The position numbers and the translations under genes were made by a program. The notes below the pieces were generated by a model. That model did no database searches. It was not told the origin of the DNA and saw only the letters and a program-made list of their open reading frames with translations. Positions 27,918-36,749 of a stretch of 64,000 nucleotides of DNA are shown piece after piece; position 1 is the first letter of the stretch; each line of letters begins with the position of its first letter. The stretch is from Rhodopirellula halodulae (GTDB taxonomy: Bacteria > Planctomycetota > Planctomycetia > Pirellulales > Pirellulaceae): positions 62,001 through 126,000 of the forward strand of contig NZ_JAJKFV010000014.1 of the NCBI RefSeq assembly GCF_020966775.1, in the 5' to 3' direction.

Positions 27918-29036
27918 ATGCCGATGAATTCTGACGAAAACCCTTCTTTGACCAGCGACTCGCCACGATTCGATGCCGACGACTTGCAAGCCACCGATGC
28001 GGTGAACACCGGCGTCGAGGAATCGCAAGATGTCTACGACGATGTTCCTGACGACGAGCCTGTGGGCGACGCCGTTGCGGAATCTCCGTCGGCCGAAACG
28101 TTGAACCAGGACGTATCGGAATTGGCCGATGATGTCGAAGAACTTTCGGACGAAGTCAGCCAGTTCGCCGTATCGGCTGTTGCCGCAACGCCGGACGAGC
28201 AGACCAATGCCACGCAAGAGTCAGCGGAACTGTCGCCGGAGTTGCTCGCTCTGCAGCAACCGTTCGTGGGCCGCTGGAACACGCTGGTCAGCACGACGAA
28301 CTGGGAGAAGGGCCGGATCATCAGCCAATGGCGAGCCGCTTTGATCGAAGCGGGTGCTCCTTCGACGGAATACTCTGACGAGGCTTGGGCCCAGCGTGTT
28401 GGCGGTGTGACCGCACCCCACGTGGGACGGCTGCGGCGAGTCTTCGACCGTTTCGCGGACGACCAGCCGAAGTACGAAGGCCTGTATTGGTCGCACTTTT
28501 TGGCCGCTCTCGATTGGGACGATGCGGCGTTGTGGTTGCAAGGTGCCGTGGAGGAGAAATGGTCGGTCTCCAACATGCGTGACAAACGCTGGAAGGCCAA
28601 CGGGGAAGTGGAGTCGCAGCGACCGACCGCCAGCCAGATCGTCGAGGTCGATTTGGACGAAGATCAGCCCGAGATGGGTGGTGGCGAACTTGCCGCGGCA
28701 ACGGCGCCCGGTGAGGAAACCACCCGCGACTATGACGGCGATACCGATGGTGTTCAGGGACCGACGTACGAGGGACCTGACTTTGGTGACGAAGAAGAGC
28801 TGAACAAGCTGGGAGAATCGGGACGCGAGGAAGGGGAAAGCGGTTTGGCGACAGAAACGCCTCCGTCACCCTTGCAACCTTTCGCTGGTTTGCCAGAATT
28901 GCCCGATGACCTCAGCGATGTGATCGAGCAGCTCAAGCTTTCGATCTTGCGGCACAAGTCGGCTGGGTTCAATGACGTGCCAGCAGACGTGATTCGCCGC
29001 TACCTGGAAGCGGTTGCTCTCTTGATTGAATCGTAG
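27918..29036 (+). CDS. Acidic protein of unknown function
   Basis: 372-aa soluble protein. Residues 1-110 are strongly acidic and probably disordered (DVYDDVPDDEPVGDAVAE, LADDVEELSDEVSQF). Residues about 115-245 form a conserved-looking, Trp-rich domain (WEKGRIISQWRAALIEAG, YEGLYWSHFLAALDWDDAALWLQGA, SVSNMRDKRW) that reads like a helical DNA- or protein-binding module. A second acidic linker (about 250-320) follows, then a helical tail (LSDVIEQLKLSILRHKSAGF, VIRRYLEAVALLIES). No family is recognised. The start MPMNSDE at 27918 follows the terminator. Its stop lies 2 bases before the proposed glycosyltransferase start, so the two are likely co-transcribed. Confidence 0.72.
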   Translation: MPMNSDENPSLTSDSPRFDADDLQATDAVNTGVEESQDVYDDVPDDEPVGDAVAESPSAETLNQDVSELADDVEELSDEVSQFAVSAVAATPDEQTNATQESAELSPELLALQQPFVGRWNTLVSTTNWEKGRIISQWRAALIEAGAPSTEYSDEAWAQRVGGVTAPHVGRLRRVFDRFADDQPKYEGLYWSHFLAALDWDDAALWLQGAVEEKWSVSNMRDKRWKANGEVESQRPTASQIVEVDLDEDQPEMGGGELAAATAPGEETTRDYDGDTDGVQGPTYEGPDFGDEEELNKLGESGREEGESGLATETPPSPLQPFAGLPELPDDLSDVIEQLKLSILRHKSAGFNDVPADVIRRYLEAVALLIES

Positions 29037-29038
29037 CC

Positions 29039-29818
29039 ATCGAAACGACGCCGACCCACACAGACCAGCCTTCCACATCCGTTGCCTCCGATCGATTTTC
29101 GGGGCAACGGATTTTAGTTGGGATCTGCACCTACAACGAAGCGGCCAACATCCGAACGATGCTGGCCGGTATCCGCCAAGCACTGCCCGAGGCGGTTTGT
29201 TTGGTCGTGGACGACAACTCGCCTGATGGCACGGCCGAGATGGCTCGCGAATTCGCTCGCGAAAATGGTTGCGAGCAGAATGTCTGGGTGAAGGTTCGTG
29301 AAGACGAACGTGGTTTGGGCGGGGCGATCCGGGCAGCAATGCAGGTCGCGATTGATAATGGGTTCGACCTGTTTTGCAACCTGGACGCGGACCTCAGCCA
29401 TGATCCGGTGGATTTGCCGCGATTGGTGGAAACGTGTTTGTCCGAGAACGCGGATGTGGTCGTCGGGTCACGCTATGTTTCGGGCGGCGCGATTGTGGGA
29501 TGGCCGTGGCGTCGCCGCGTGATGAGCGGCATGATCAATGGATTCACCCGGACGTTGTTGCGTTTGCCAGTGCGTGATGCCAGCGGATCGTATCGTTGCT
29601 ATCGCGTTGAGCGTCTGGCAGGGTTGGATCCGCTGCGAAATCCAAGTGATGGCTATGCCTTTATCCAAGAAGTGTTGATGCGATTGCATCGCGAGGGGGC
29701 TCGATGCGTCGAAGTGCCGATCACGTTCACAGAACGCCGGCACGGAACCAGCAAATTGGATCTCCCAGAGGCGGTTCGAAGCGGTTTGACCGTGTTCCGA
29801 TTGCTCGCCACGCGCTGA
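29039..29818 (+). CDS. GT2 glycosyltransferase, dolichol/polyprenyl-phosphate mannosyltransferase-like
   Basis: Family 2 GT-A transferase that moves a sugar from a nucleotide donor to a lipid phosphate or similar acceptor. The N-terminal strand and motif RILVGICTYNEAANI, the donor motif VVDDNSPDGTAEMA, CNLDADLSHDP (metal-binding DxD region), GSRYVSGGAIVGWPWRRRVMS and the end FTERRHGTSKLDLPEA match the DPM1 type. There is no C-terminal membrane part. The first ATG in frame, at 29159, would delete the TYNEAAN motif. From the in-frame TGA at 29027-29029 to 29159 there is no ATG, GTG, TTG or CTG, so translation must begin at a rare codon such as the ATC at 29039 (coordinate used here) or the ATC at 29030, unless there is a sequence error. 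Confidence 0.85.
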   Translation: METTPTHTDQPSTSVASDRFSGQRILVGICTYNEAANIRTMLAGIRQALPEAVCLVVDDNSPDGTAEMAREFARENGCEQNVWVKVREDERGLGGAIRAAMQVAIDNGFDLFCNLDADLSHDPVDLPRLVETCLSENADVVVGSRYVSGGAIVGWPWRRRVMSGMINGFTRTLLRLPVRDASGSYRCYRVERLAGLDPLRNPSDGYAFIQEVLMRLHREGARCVEVPITFTERRHGTSKLDLPEAVRSGLTVFRLLATR

Positions 29819-29830
29819 AGCGATTGCGAT

Positions 29831-30217
29831 CGCCGCGAATCGCTCCGCGGTCCTGCTTGGGAGCGACCATGCTCGAGTGATGTGGTTTAGGCGATCGAGT
29901 CGAATGGCCGACGAGCGTTTGCTCCGGTTGTCGAGTGAAAACCGCGGCTAATGCCGATCGGCTGCTTTGTTGGTTGGGGTGTTTGCTGTGTCTGTGAGTT
30001 TGATGTTGAAGGGTGTGATCCCCGTAGGTCCGGTTCCACTGGACGCTTGCATTGAACCGATGTTGGTGGGTTCGGAATGCGGAGGGCTGCGAATGGGGGG
30101 TGAAAACCGCGGCTAACGCCGTTCGGCTGCTTGGTTGGTTGGCGTGTTTGCTGTGTCTGCGAGTTGGATGTTGAACGGTGTGATCCCCGTAGGTCCGGTT
30201 CCACCGGACGCTTGCAT
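29831..30217 (+). repeat. Hairpin-module block with a 118-bp direct duplication
   Basis: Module D-like 29831-29857, C-like 29906-29931, then a unit 29935-30052 (module E at 29940-29964 and B at 30024-30044) that is duplicated at 30100-30217 (E at 30105-30129, B at 30189-30209) with 8 mismatches in 118. Module E contains ACCGCGGCTAA followed by a CCGATCGG or CCGTTCGG palindrome. It lies between two convergent genes, and no gene is seen. Confidence 0.88.
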
Positions 30218-30238
30218 CTGGTTGGTCCGTGCAATCGT

Positions 30239-31930
30239 TCATTTCATCACCGCTTGGGCGGCTCGGTGGCCGTGGTCGAAGGCTTCTTCGAAGAGGGCCA
30301 TGGCACTGAGGTCCGTCGAGGCGAAATGCACGTTGCCAATTGATTGGGACGCTTGTCTGCGATGGGGAGATGCGATCGAACCGACGATTGGTTGGATCAT
30401 CGCGTGTCCCCACACCATCGCATCCAATCGCTCGATCAAGGATCGAATACCTGGGTGCGAAACTTCCAAATCGCTGCAAACGACTTCCGCAATTTCAGCC
30501 CAAGTCAGCCGCATCAACTCATTCCGCGTCAACGCAGCGTCGTCGGTTGTTAGTGCTTGATACCACGTCAGCACCGTTCCGCCGTGGTCCCGGCCAGTTT
30601 GATGGCCCGCATGCACATACCCCAATGACTCGGATTGATAGCGGACGTTGTCCCAGGCCATCGACGTTCGGGCTGGTTCGGGGGGCCGATCTTTCAAAAC
30701 GATGTTGGCCACCAGCCAACTGCCGTATTGGAATGATTTGGCTGCTTCCATCCGTGATCGCGTTTGACTCCATTCGCTGGGAAGCAACCGGCAAGCGATG
30801 AATTGCGGGACCGCCAAGATCACCGAGTTCGCTCGCCAGTGATTCCCTTGACCGGTCGCCGTGTCAATTCCGGCAAGGTCCAACGGCCCATCGGGATCGC
30901 CTTTCATCGACAAGATGGCTTGTCCGGTACGTCGTCGATCTCCAATTGTTTTGGCGAGTTGTTGGACCAAGTGACCGTTGCCGCTGGGCCAAGTCAGCAA
31001 GGGAGCGGACTCGTCGGAGTGTGCCGGATCGACCATCCGTGATGCGAAGTAAAAGATCCCTGCCCATGCACTGGTTTGATCTGAACGCAATCCGTAGTCG
31101 TCGCGGCAAGAGTGATCCACCAACCAAAGCAATCGCGGGGAAGTGAAATCATTGGCCTGCATCCATTCGGCCATTGATTGCTGGTCAAGCAACATGCTTT
31201 CGGCGTTCATCGATGCCATGGACGTCGGCAGCGTGAACCATGGCGGGCCGTCGGAGTCTCGGCGAGCCGCGAAAGATTGCATTTGAGTTTGAAAACGGTG
31301 CAGTTGTTCGCGATCGATGTCGTTGGCGTCCTGCATCGGCAGCAAACCATATTGCCACGTTCCACTATCCCACACACGTTCTTCTGGATCGCGACAAAGG
31401 ACCTGTTCGTGTGGTTCGAAGTTTTCATCGAGTGCGTCACACTCACGCAAAAAGTCGCGCAGCCGTTGGTTGTTGGGGCCGGGCATCGGTAGATAGTGCG
31501 CTCCCCAGGGAGCCTCCATCGAACCAAAGGACTCGGATTGGTAATGCGTGCTGCGAGAGGTGCCGCCCAGTTCGTCTTCGAGTTCCAAGACGACAAAGTC
31601 ATCCAGACCGTTCTTCTGCAAGTGATAGGCCGCCGAAAGTCCAGCCACGCCGCCTCCGACAATCACACACTCCACTTCCGTCGGCGGCTGAGATGTGTCT
31701 TCGGATGAAGTGCCGCTGAATCGCTGATCGATCGGCAATCTCAGCCGGTGACCCGCGTCGTGATTGGGGCGAATTCGTTCGCCATCGAAGGGGAGGTTGC
31801 CAGACCAATGGGTGTTGAGGATGCCGCAACCGCCGGATTGAATGGACGCCGCACCGATTGCTCCCCAACCCAGCACGGACGACAACAGTTCGCGGCGGGT
31901 GTATCGAAGTCGATGGCGGCGGTCGCTCAT
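30239..31930 (-). CDS. Tat-exported lipoprotein flavin amine oxidase
   Basis: 563-aa FAD enzyme of the flavin amine oxidase/phytoene desaturase superfamily. Residues 8-35 carry a twin-arginine signal (LRYTRRELLSSVLGWGAIG, R12-R13) ending in a lipobox with C35 in QSGGCGIL, so the folded holoenzyme is probably exported by Tat and lipid-anchored. The FAD motif VIVGGGVAGLSAAYHL is at about 89-104, followed by LELEDELGGTSRS, and the closing motif GNVHFASTDLSAMALFEEAFDHG is at the C-terminus. The ATG at 31928-31930 overlaps the exchanger stop in an ATGA arrangement, which fixes the start. The substrate is unknown; a membrane-anchored amine or amino-acid oxidase is the likeliest reading. Confidence 0.83.
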   Translation of the reverse strand: MSDRRHRLRYTRRELLSSVLGWGAIGAASIQSGGCGILNTHWSGNLPFDGERIRPNHDAGHRLRLPIDQRFSGTSSEDTSQPPTEVECVIVGGGVAGLSAAYHLQKNGLDDFVVLELEDELGGTSRSTHYQSESFGSMEAPWGAHYLPMPGPNNQRLRDFLRECDALDENFEPHEQVLCRDPEERVWDSGTWQYGLLPMQDANDIDREQLHRFQTQMQSFAARRDSDGPPWFTLPTSMASMNAESMLLDQQSMAEWMQANDFTSPRLLWLVDHSCRDDYGLRSDQTSAWAGIFYFASRMVDPAHSDESAPLLTWPSGNGHLVQQLAKTIGDRRRTGQAILSMKGDPDGPLDLAGIDTATGQGNHWRANSVILAVPQFIACRLLPSEWSQTRSRMEAAKSFQYGSWLVANIVLKDRPPEPARTSMAWDNVRYQSESLGYVHAGHQTGRDHGGTVLTWYQALTTDDAALTRNELMRLTWAEIAEVVCSDLEVSHPGIRSLIERLDAMVWGHAMIQPIVGSIASPHRRQASQSIGNVHFASTDLSAMALFEEAFDHGHRAAQAVMK

Positions 31931-32946
31931 CCGAATGCCCCGTTGATGTGCAGCAGATAGCCGACGTAGGAACAGTAAATCAGGATCATCAACACTCCTT
32001 CCCAACGCAGAATGGTGCGTCCCGTGCGATAGAGCAACCAGCTTAGAAACGCGGCGATGACCATCAGCGGCATGTCCAAGCGAAGGATTTCCGATGCAAC
32101 GTTCAGTCCGCTGGGAGCGATGATGGATGTGATTCCCAAAACGGCAACGATGTTCAAAGTGGTGCTGCCAACCGCATTGCCGATCGCGATTCCTCGTTCG
32201 CCTTTGATCGTCGCGGCGACGGATGTGACCAGTTCCGGCAGTGATGTTCCCGCCGAAACGATGGTCAGGCCGATCACCAATTCAGAGACACCTATCAAAC
32301 GGGCCATCGACACAGCTCCGTCGACGAACAAGTCGCAACCAAAGACCAAAGCAGCGACACCGGCCGCCAACAAGATGACTTGCCAAAGGATGACGGCGAC
32401 TCGTCGTCCGAGCGATTCCGCCGCCGTTTCGACGATTTCGGGCGACATCAATTCGTCTGGGATGGTCGCCGCACCCGACTTTTTGCCCAGTCGGTACGAG
32501 ATTGCGAAGTAAGCGATCATGATGAGAACCAATCCGATTCCATCGATGCGGCTGATGGTTTGGTTCAGCGAAACCAAAAGCATGGTCACGCACGCGGTGA
32601 TCATGACAGGAACATCAAATCGCGTGATCTGTTTCTCGACCGGCAGTGGCGCAAAGAGTGCGCTGAATCCGACGATCATCAGCATGTTGAACAGGTTGCT
32701 GCCGACGACGTTGCCGATGGTGATGTCGGCTTGTCCTCGCAACGCGGTCGCAAACGAGACCGCCATCTCCGGTGCACTGGTCCCAAGCGACACGACGGTC
32801 AATCCGACAAACAGTGGGCTCAGCTTCGCTGCGATCGCCAAACGCGAAGCACCGCGAACCACCCATTCGCCTCCGATCAACAGGAGAAGAACGCCGCCCA
32901 AAATCTGTAGTGCAATGATGCCATTCATGATCCCGAAAATAGACAA
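31927..32946 (-). CDS. CaCA-family Na+/Ca2+ exchanger (YrbG-like)
   Basis: 339-aa inner-membrane antiporter with about ten hydrophobic segments. The two inverted alpha-repeats carry the ion-binding signatures GLTVVSLGTSAPEMAVS with GNVVGSNLFN, and GLTIVSAGTSLPELVTS with GNAVGSTTLN; the acidic residue is Glu in both (APEM, LPEL). A hydrophilic loop (about 150-185) separates the halves, as usual for bacterial members. The gene overlaps the amine oxidase by 4 bases, so the two are translationally coupled. The start is the ATG at 32946; MNGIIAL seven residues later is an alternative. Confidence 0.93.
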   Translation of the reverse strand: MSIFGIMNGIIALQILGGVLLLLIGGEWVVRGASRLAIAAKLSPLFVGLTVVSLGTSAPEMAVSFATALRGQADITIGNVVGSNLFNMLMIVGFSALFAPLPVEKQITRFDVPVMITACVTMLLVSLNQTISRIDGIGLVLIMIAYFAISYRLGKKSGAATIPDELMSPEIVETAAESLGRRVAVILWQVILLAAGVAALVFGCDLFVDGAVSMARLIGVSELVIGLTIVSAGTSLPELVTSVAATIKGERGIAIGNAVGSTTLNIVAVLGITSIIAPSGLNVASEILRLDMPLMVIAAFLSWLLYRTGRTILRWEGVLMILIYCSYVGYLLHINGAFG

Positions 32947-33047
32947 GCGTGCCGTCTCGCAAAAGGAGACGACACGCTCGAAAGTTTCTCAGGTTAGCGA
33001 CCGCGGTTGCAGCGCGGTCTCAGAGGATGCCGTTTGGCATCGCCCTA

Positions 33048-33398
33048 TCAGTGACGATGATGCCGACCACGGTATGGGCCGCGATAGGGATGCCCGTGGT
33101 AGTGACCTCGGTAAGGCACGACGGCCGGTGGGTAGACGTAGGGTCGTGCGTAGCTTCGGTAGCGAGCGGAATAGCCGGGGTAGACCACGGGGCCGTAGTA
33201 GCGATAGCCGGCTCGGTAAGCACTGGGGTACGGCCCGCTGTAATAGCTGCCATAGCGACCGCCATAGTTGCTGTAGCCGAACCCGCCCGTTCCGATGCTG
33301 AGCGAAAAGCCCTGTGCGTTGGCCTGAGGGGCGTCCGCGACGAACGAGGCTGCGACGGCGAGAACCGGGGCGGCGATCCATTTGATCAGTCGAGACAT
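33048..33398 (-). CDS. Small secreted Tyr/Gly/Arg-rich protein
   Basis: 116-aa protein. The signal peptide (1-28, WIAAPVLAVAASFVADAPQANA) is followed by a low-complexity mature part rich in Tyr, Gly, Pro, Arg and His (SNYGGRYGSYYSGPYPSAYRA, ending in PYRGRHHRH). The composition resembles structural or surface-associated peptides; the His/Arg-rich tail could bind metal or a polyanion. No family is recognised. It is single, 101 bases downstream of the exchanger start and on the same strand. Confidence 0.75.
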   Translation of the reverse strand: MSRLIKWIAAPVLAVAASFVADAPQANAQGFSLSIGTGGFGYSNYGGRYGSYYSGPYPSAYRAGYRYYGPVVYPGYSARYRSYARPYVYPPAVVPYRGHYHGHPYRGPYRGRHHRH

Positions 33399-33710
33399 TG
33401 TTTTTTCTCCGTGAGAACGTGTTCCGCCGCGTGATGCCGCCTCGGCATCGGTTCACAAGTCGCGTGAAACTTAGTTCGATAGATAGAGAAGCAATGCCGG
33501 GGCCAAAACGGCATGGAATGTCACGAAATTGAAAAAACGCCGTGTTTTGCGTGGAAAACAGGTTTTTGCTGGCCCGGAACGAGTTTGGTGGGCGTGTATG
33601 GTGTCGTCGAAGTGGTGGCGCCGGAGGTTTTAGATTGAGACGATTTGGGACCGGGGCGTCGGTGGGGCAGGGAGACCGGTTGGGAGATCGCTGGGCCGCA
33701 GAACGTTGAT

Positions 33711-33930
33711 CGCGGTCGCCAGGCGGGGGCCTGACCTACTGGGTGAGATCGCCGCAGAGCGTTCGCTCCGGTTGTTGAGCGTCAACCGCGGCTAAGGCCG
33801 ATCGGCTGTGATGGGCCGCGGCCGTTTGGCGCAGGTGCTATTTGAGAGATCGCCTGTTGTCGCGGATCGCTCCGCGGTCCAGCGTTTGGATGCAGGCGGG
33901 CGCGGTCGTCAGGCGGGGCCTGACCTACTG
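33711..33930 (+). repeat. Hairpin-module block (A, C, E, D, A)
   Basis: Module A at 33711-33740 and 33900-33930, C at 33751-33775, E at 33784-33808 and D at 33858-33884. All four modules other than B are represented. The 33399-33952 gap between two small secreted-protein genes holds no gene. Confidence 0.87.
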
Positions 33931-33952
33931 GCGGAGGTCCGTTGGAAATGGA

Positions 33953-34228
33953 TCAGCGACCGAGCCAGGGCATGGCGTCGGCGCTCAGGCGATCGCGGAC
34001 GGGGCCGGGCAACGGTTGTTGGTAGCTCGGCGGGCGGCTGGCTTGATCGTTAGGGCCGATGTCGGTCAATGGATACGGGTCGTGAACAACCGCTCTGGCT
34101 TGCTGTTGATTCATCGTGCCGGGTGCGGGCAAGAAGCCTTTGTTACGGCAGCCGGTGGAGAGCCCTGCGAGCAGAACGAGCGCCGACACAACGGAGAGCG
34201 AGCTCACGCGCGAGAAGGAATGGCGCAT
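33953..34228 (-). CDS. Small lipoprotein of unknown function
   Basis: 91-aa protein from the ATG at 34226-34228. The signal peptide VSSLSVVSALVLLAGLSTGC ends in a lipobox with C27 (LSTGC). The mature 64 residues are Pro- and Gln-rich (MNQQQARAVVHDPYPLTDIGP, SYQQPLPGPVRDRL). The frame is open 10 codons further back, but the lipobox position favours 34228. No family is recognised; it resembles short planctomycete membrane or secreted proteins. The 292-base gap upstream of it shows no gene or hairpin module. Confidence 0.72.
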   Translation of the reverse strand: MRHSFSRVSSLSVVSALVLLAGLSTGCRNKGFLPAPGTMNQQQARAVVHDPYPLTDIGPNDQASRPPSYQQPLPGPVRDRLSADAMPWLGR

Positions 34229-34520
34229 GGAAACGTTCCTGACAAAGAGAGATGACATGGATTGGGAGGGCGGCGTTGCCGGGGAGGGTTGGGAGAAGCA
34301 AGCTGCCGGTGAGCTCGACCGAAGTTCGGTCGGACTCTAACTGAATTCATCGAACGATCGCGATGTCACCTGGAAGGCTTCCATCGCAGGAGTTCGAAAA
34401 GCAAGGGAGGCCAGTTGGGGTGATCCGGTCGATTCGGGTTGAAACGTTTATTCGCCTGTGGGCTCATGCGCGGTTGAGCCCGCGTGTGGTGGACTTGAGC
34501 GCGGTGGTCTCGTGCTCGAC

Positions 34521-35735
34521 CTAAAACGAGAAGTATCTCAACCAATTGCGAAACGATTGGCCGGGAACATAAGCGACAGGTTGCCCCCACAAACCAGGAC
34601 CAACTTGGACTGGATTGGTGCCTTGCCCAAAGTCGACCAAGGCGCCAGCCGGACCCGCGGTCATGGTGGTTGAGTTGACAGGCGGAACCGTGACAGCACC
34701 ATTCCATGCAGGAGTTCCAGTGGTGGGAACGGTCGTGATAGGCACTCCCGTCACCGTCGTGCCAGCAACCGGCACCTGCGAAGCGGGAATCGCAGCAGGC
34801 GATGCAATCTGAGCTGGAGGTGGCACATAACCAACAGGAGCAACACCGTGAGTACCGTTGCAGCCTTGGCCGTACCCGTATCCGGAATAGGGGCTCATCG
34901 CGGAGTAATCGCTTGGAGCAGTGATCAACGCACAGTTGCTCATCGTTGCAAAGCCACCGTTGCTCAGTTGTGGCGGTGGCACCGGGGCGTAATCCGATGG
35001 CGCGGGACCAATGCGATTGGGAGCGAACGTCGGATTGCCTCCGATCACATCATTGGGAACCGAACTGGGAGCTGGCAGTGATCGTCCGTCAGCAAAGCTG
35101 TCGTTGCGAAGTGAGTTGCCTTGGTTGATACCGGGCGTGTTGCTGGGTGTGCTACTGGGCGGTGTGGATATCACCGGTGGCGGCGCAATCGAACTGGGGG
35201 GCGACGACGTCATCGGCGATCCAGTCTGCGGAACTGTGGACGAGGGTGGCGCGGAGAACGGGTTCGACGAGGGAACGGGTTGCGAACTGGGCGGAGGCGA
35301 GAACGTTTGAGGGCTGCCGCCTGAAACGCCGGCGTCCGGCGAAGCACCGAAGTCGCCGGGCAGGCTGAAGCCACCTGATTGCATGGCGACTTGGCGAACA
35401 TTTGGATCGTAGTTCTGGGCGGATGCGAATCTTGCCGGGCCCCGATGCGAAGTCGGTTGCAGATTGGGTTGCGGTTGCGAATTTTGGTAGCCGGCCGGAG
35501 TGGTGGCTCCCCGTTGCGATGCGTTTTCGCGACGGGTGGACTCCATTTGATCAACGGCGCTCGGTGAACCGATCGGCCGAAACGGCAACGCTTGCTGAGC
35601 GTTGGAAACGTCTGACTTGATGACGACGGTTCCCGCGACCACAAACAGGCAAGCGGCAAAGAAGCGAAGCGAATCATCGAACGAGCGATGAGACTTTGTA
35701 TGTTTTCTCGAACGAGTTTTGCGGTTCCGTCGCAT
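34521..35735 (-). CDS. Secreted Pro/Ser-rich protein
   Basis: 404-aa protein. A basic N-terminus (MRRNRKTRSRKHTKSH) precedes a hydrophobic signal segment (FFAACLFVVAGTVV) that ends near SDVSNAQQA. Residues about 130-220 are a Pro/Ser/Thr-rich, disordered stretch (SPPPSSQPVPSSNPF and similar), followed by repeats of PVAGTTVTGVPITTVPTTGTP type. The C-terminus is aromatic (LWGQPVAYVPGQSFRNWLRYFSF) and looks like a short conserved ending, possibly for anchoring or for partner recognition. No enzyme motif is seen. Extracellular or cell-wall structural use is a guess. Confidence 0.72.
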   Translation of the reverse strand: MRRNRKTRSRKHTKSHRSFDDSLRFFAACLFVVAGTVVIKSDVSNAQQALPFRPIGSPSAVDQMESTRRENASQRGATTPAGYQNSQPQPNLQPTSHRGPARFASAQNYDPNVRQVAMQSGGFSLPGDFGASPDAGVSGGSPQTFSPPPSSQPVPSSNPFSAPPSSTVPQTGSPMTSSPPSSIAPPPVISTPPSSTPSNTPGINQGNSLRNDSFADGRSLPAPSSVPNDVIGGNPTFAPNRIGPAPSDYAPVPPPQLSNGGFATMSNCALITAPSDYSAMSPYSGYGYGQGCNGTHGVAPVGYVPPPAQIASPAAIPASQVPVAGTTVTGVPITTVPTTGTPAWNGAVTVPPVNSTTMTAGPAGALVDFGQGTNPVQVGPGLWGQPVAYVPGQSFRNWLRYFSF

Positions 35736-35807
35736 GGGATCTCATTTGGAAAAGTGTGATTCTGTCGGGGGTATCAATCCGCGACGGAAGGGATCAAGAT
35801 CAATTTC

Positions 35808-36749
35808 ATGAAACAGGTCTCTTCCGCCCAAACTTCCGTGTTCGTTGAACCTTCACCGCAAGAGGTGATGCGGCGCCGTTTGGATGTGGCGAATCAGGAT
35901 GCCGGGTCACGCAATCAGGATGCCAACCGGCCGAATTCTGTTTTTCTGGAGTGGGAACCATCACGACGCATCCATGGAAATGAGATTGAACCCACGCGTG
36001 TGCTGACCTTGTTGTTGGCTTCGTCGGAGTGTTCCCTGCAGTGCAGCATGTGCGATTTGTGGCGAAACACGTTGAGCCAACCCACACCGCCGGGGGCGAT
36101 TCCAAGACAGATCGAATACGGTTTGGACCATTGTCGCGAGCAGAATGATTTCGCGGCGGTGAAGACAATCAAGCTTTACAACAGCGGAAATTTCTTCGAT
36201 CCGAACACCACGCCGGCGGGCGATGACGCTCGTTTGATTCAGTTGTGTGAACCATTTGATCGCGTGGTGGTTGAGAACCATCCATCGATTGGAACAAGAC
36301 GCCTGTTTGAATTCGGGAAACGTTTACGCGGGAAACTGGAAGTTGCCGTTGGTTTGGAATGCATCGCTCCGAGGATGCTGAAACGATTGAACAAACGACT
36401 GCACCCGTTGCAGTTTTTTCAATTCGCGAAACGTTTGCGTGACGCGGACATTGATTTGCGAGTCTTCTTGATCCATGGCTTGCCGTGGTTGATGCCAATG
36501 GAAGCGATCCATTGGACGGTGCTTTCGGCTCGCTTTGCGGCCGCCGCGGGGGCGAGGCACATCAGCGTGTTGCCATGTCGAGCGGGAAATGGCTTCATGG
36601 ATCATTTGCAACGCGAAGGGGTGTTCACTCCGCCCACGCATCAACAGATGCAGGATGTGTTCGCTCGGTTGCAGTCGGACCCGAGATTCGACAACGGACC
36701 CGTTTTGACGCTGGACACTTGGGGTTTGGATCCAGATGAAGTCGTTTGA
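35808..36749 (+). CDS. Radical SAM protein, COG1244/RaSEA-like
   Basis: 313-aa radical-SAM enzyme. The [4Fe-4S] ligands are in SSECSLQCSMCDLWRNT (CxxxCxxC). The following IKLYNSGNFFDPNTTP and VAVGLECIAPRMLKRLNKRLH segments resemble the COG1244 group (archaeal archaeosine synthase beta subunit and bacterial relatives of unknown role). No extra Cys cluster or RiPP-recognition domain is seen. Its last 14 bases overlap the start of the halogenase-like gene, so the two form an operon. The N-terminal 50 residues have no homology I recognise. Function is unknown; a two-step modification with its neighbour is inferred from the overlap. Confidence 0.83.
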   Translation: MKQVSSAQTSVFVEPSPQEVMRRRLDVANQDAGSRNQDANRPNSVFLEWEPSRRIHGNEIEPTRVLTLLLASSECSLQCSMCDLWRNTLSQPTPPGAIPRQIEYGLDHCREQNDFAAVKTIKLYNSGNFFDPNTTPAGDDARLIQLCEPFDRVVVENHPSIGTRRLFEFGKRLRGKLEVAVGLECIAPRMLKRLNKRLHPLQFFQFAKRLRDADIDLRVFLIHGLPWLMPMEAIHWTVLSARFAAAAGARHISVLPCRAGNGFMDHLQREGVFTPPTHQQMQDVFARLQSDPRFDNGPVLTLDTWGLDPDEVV

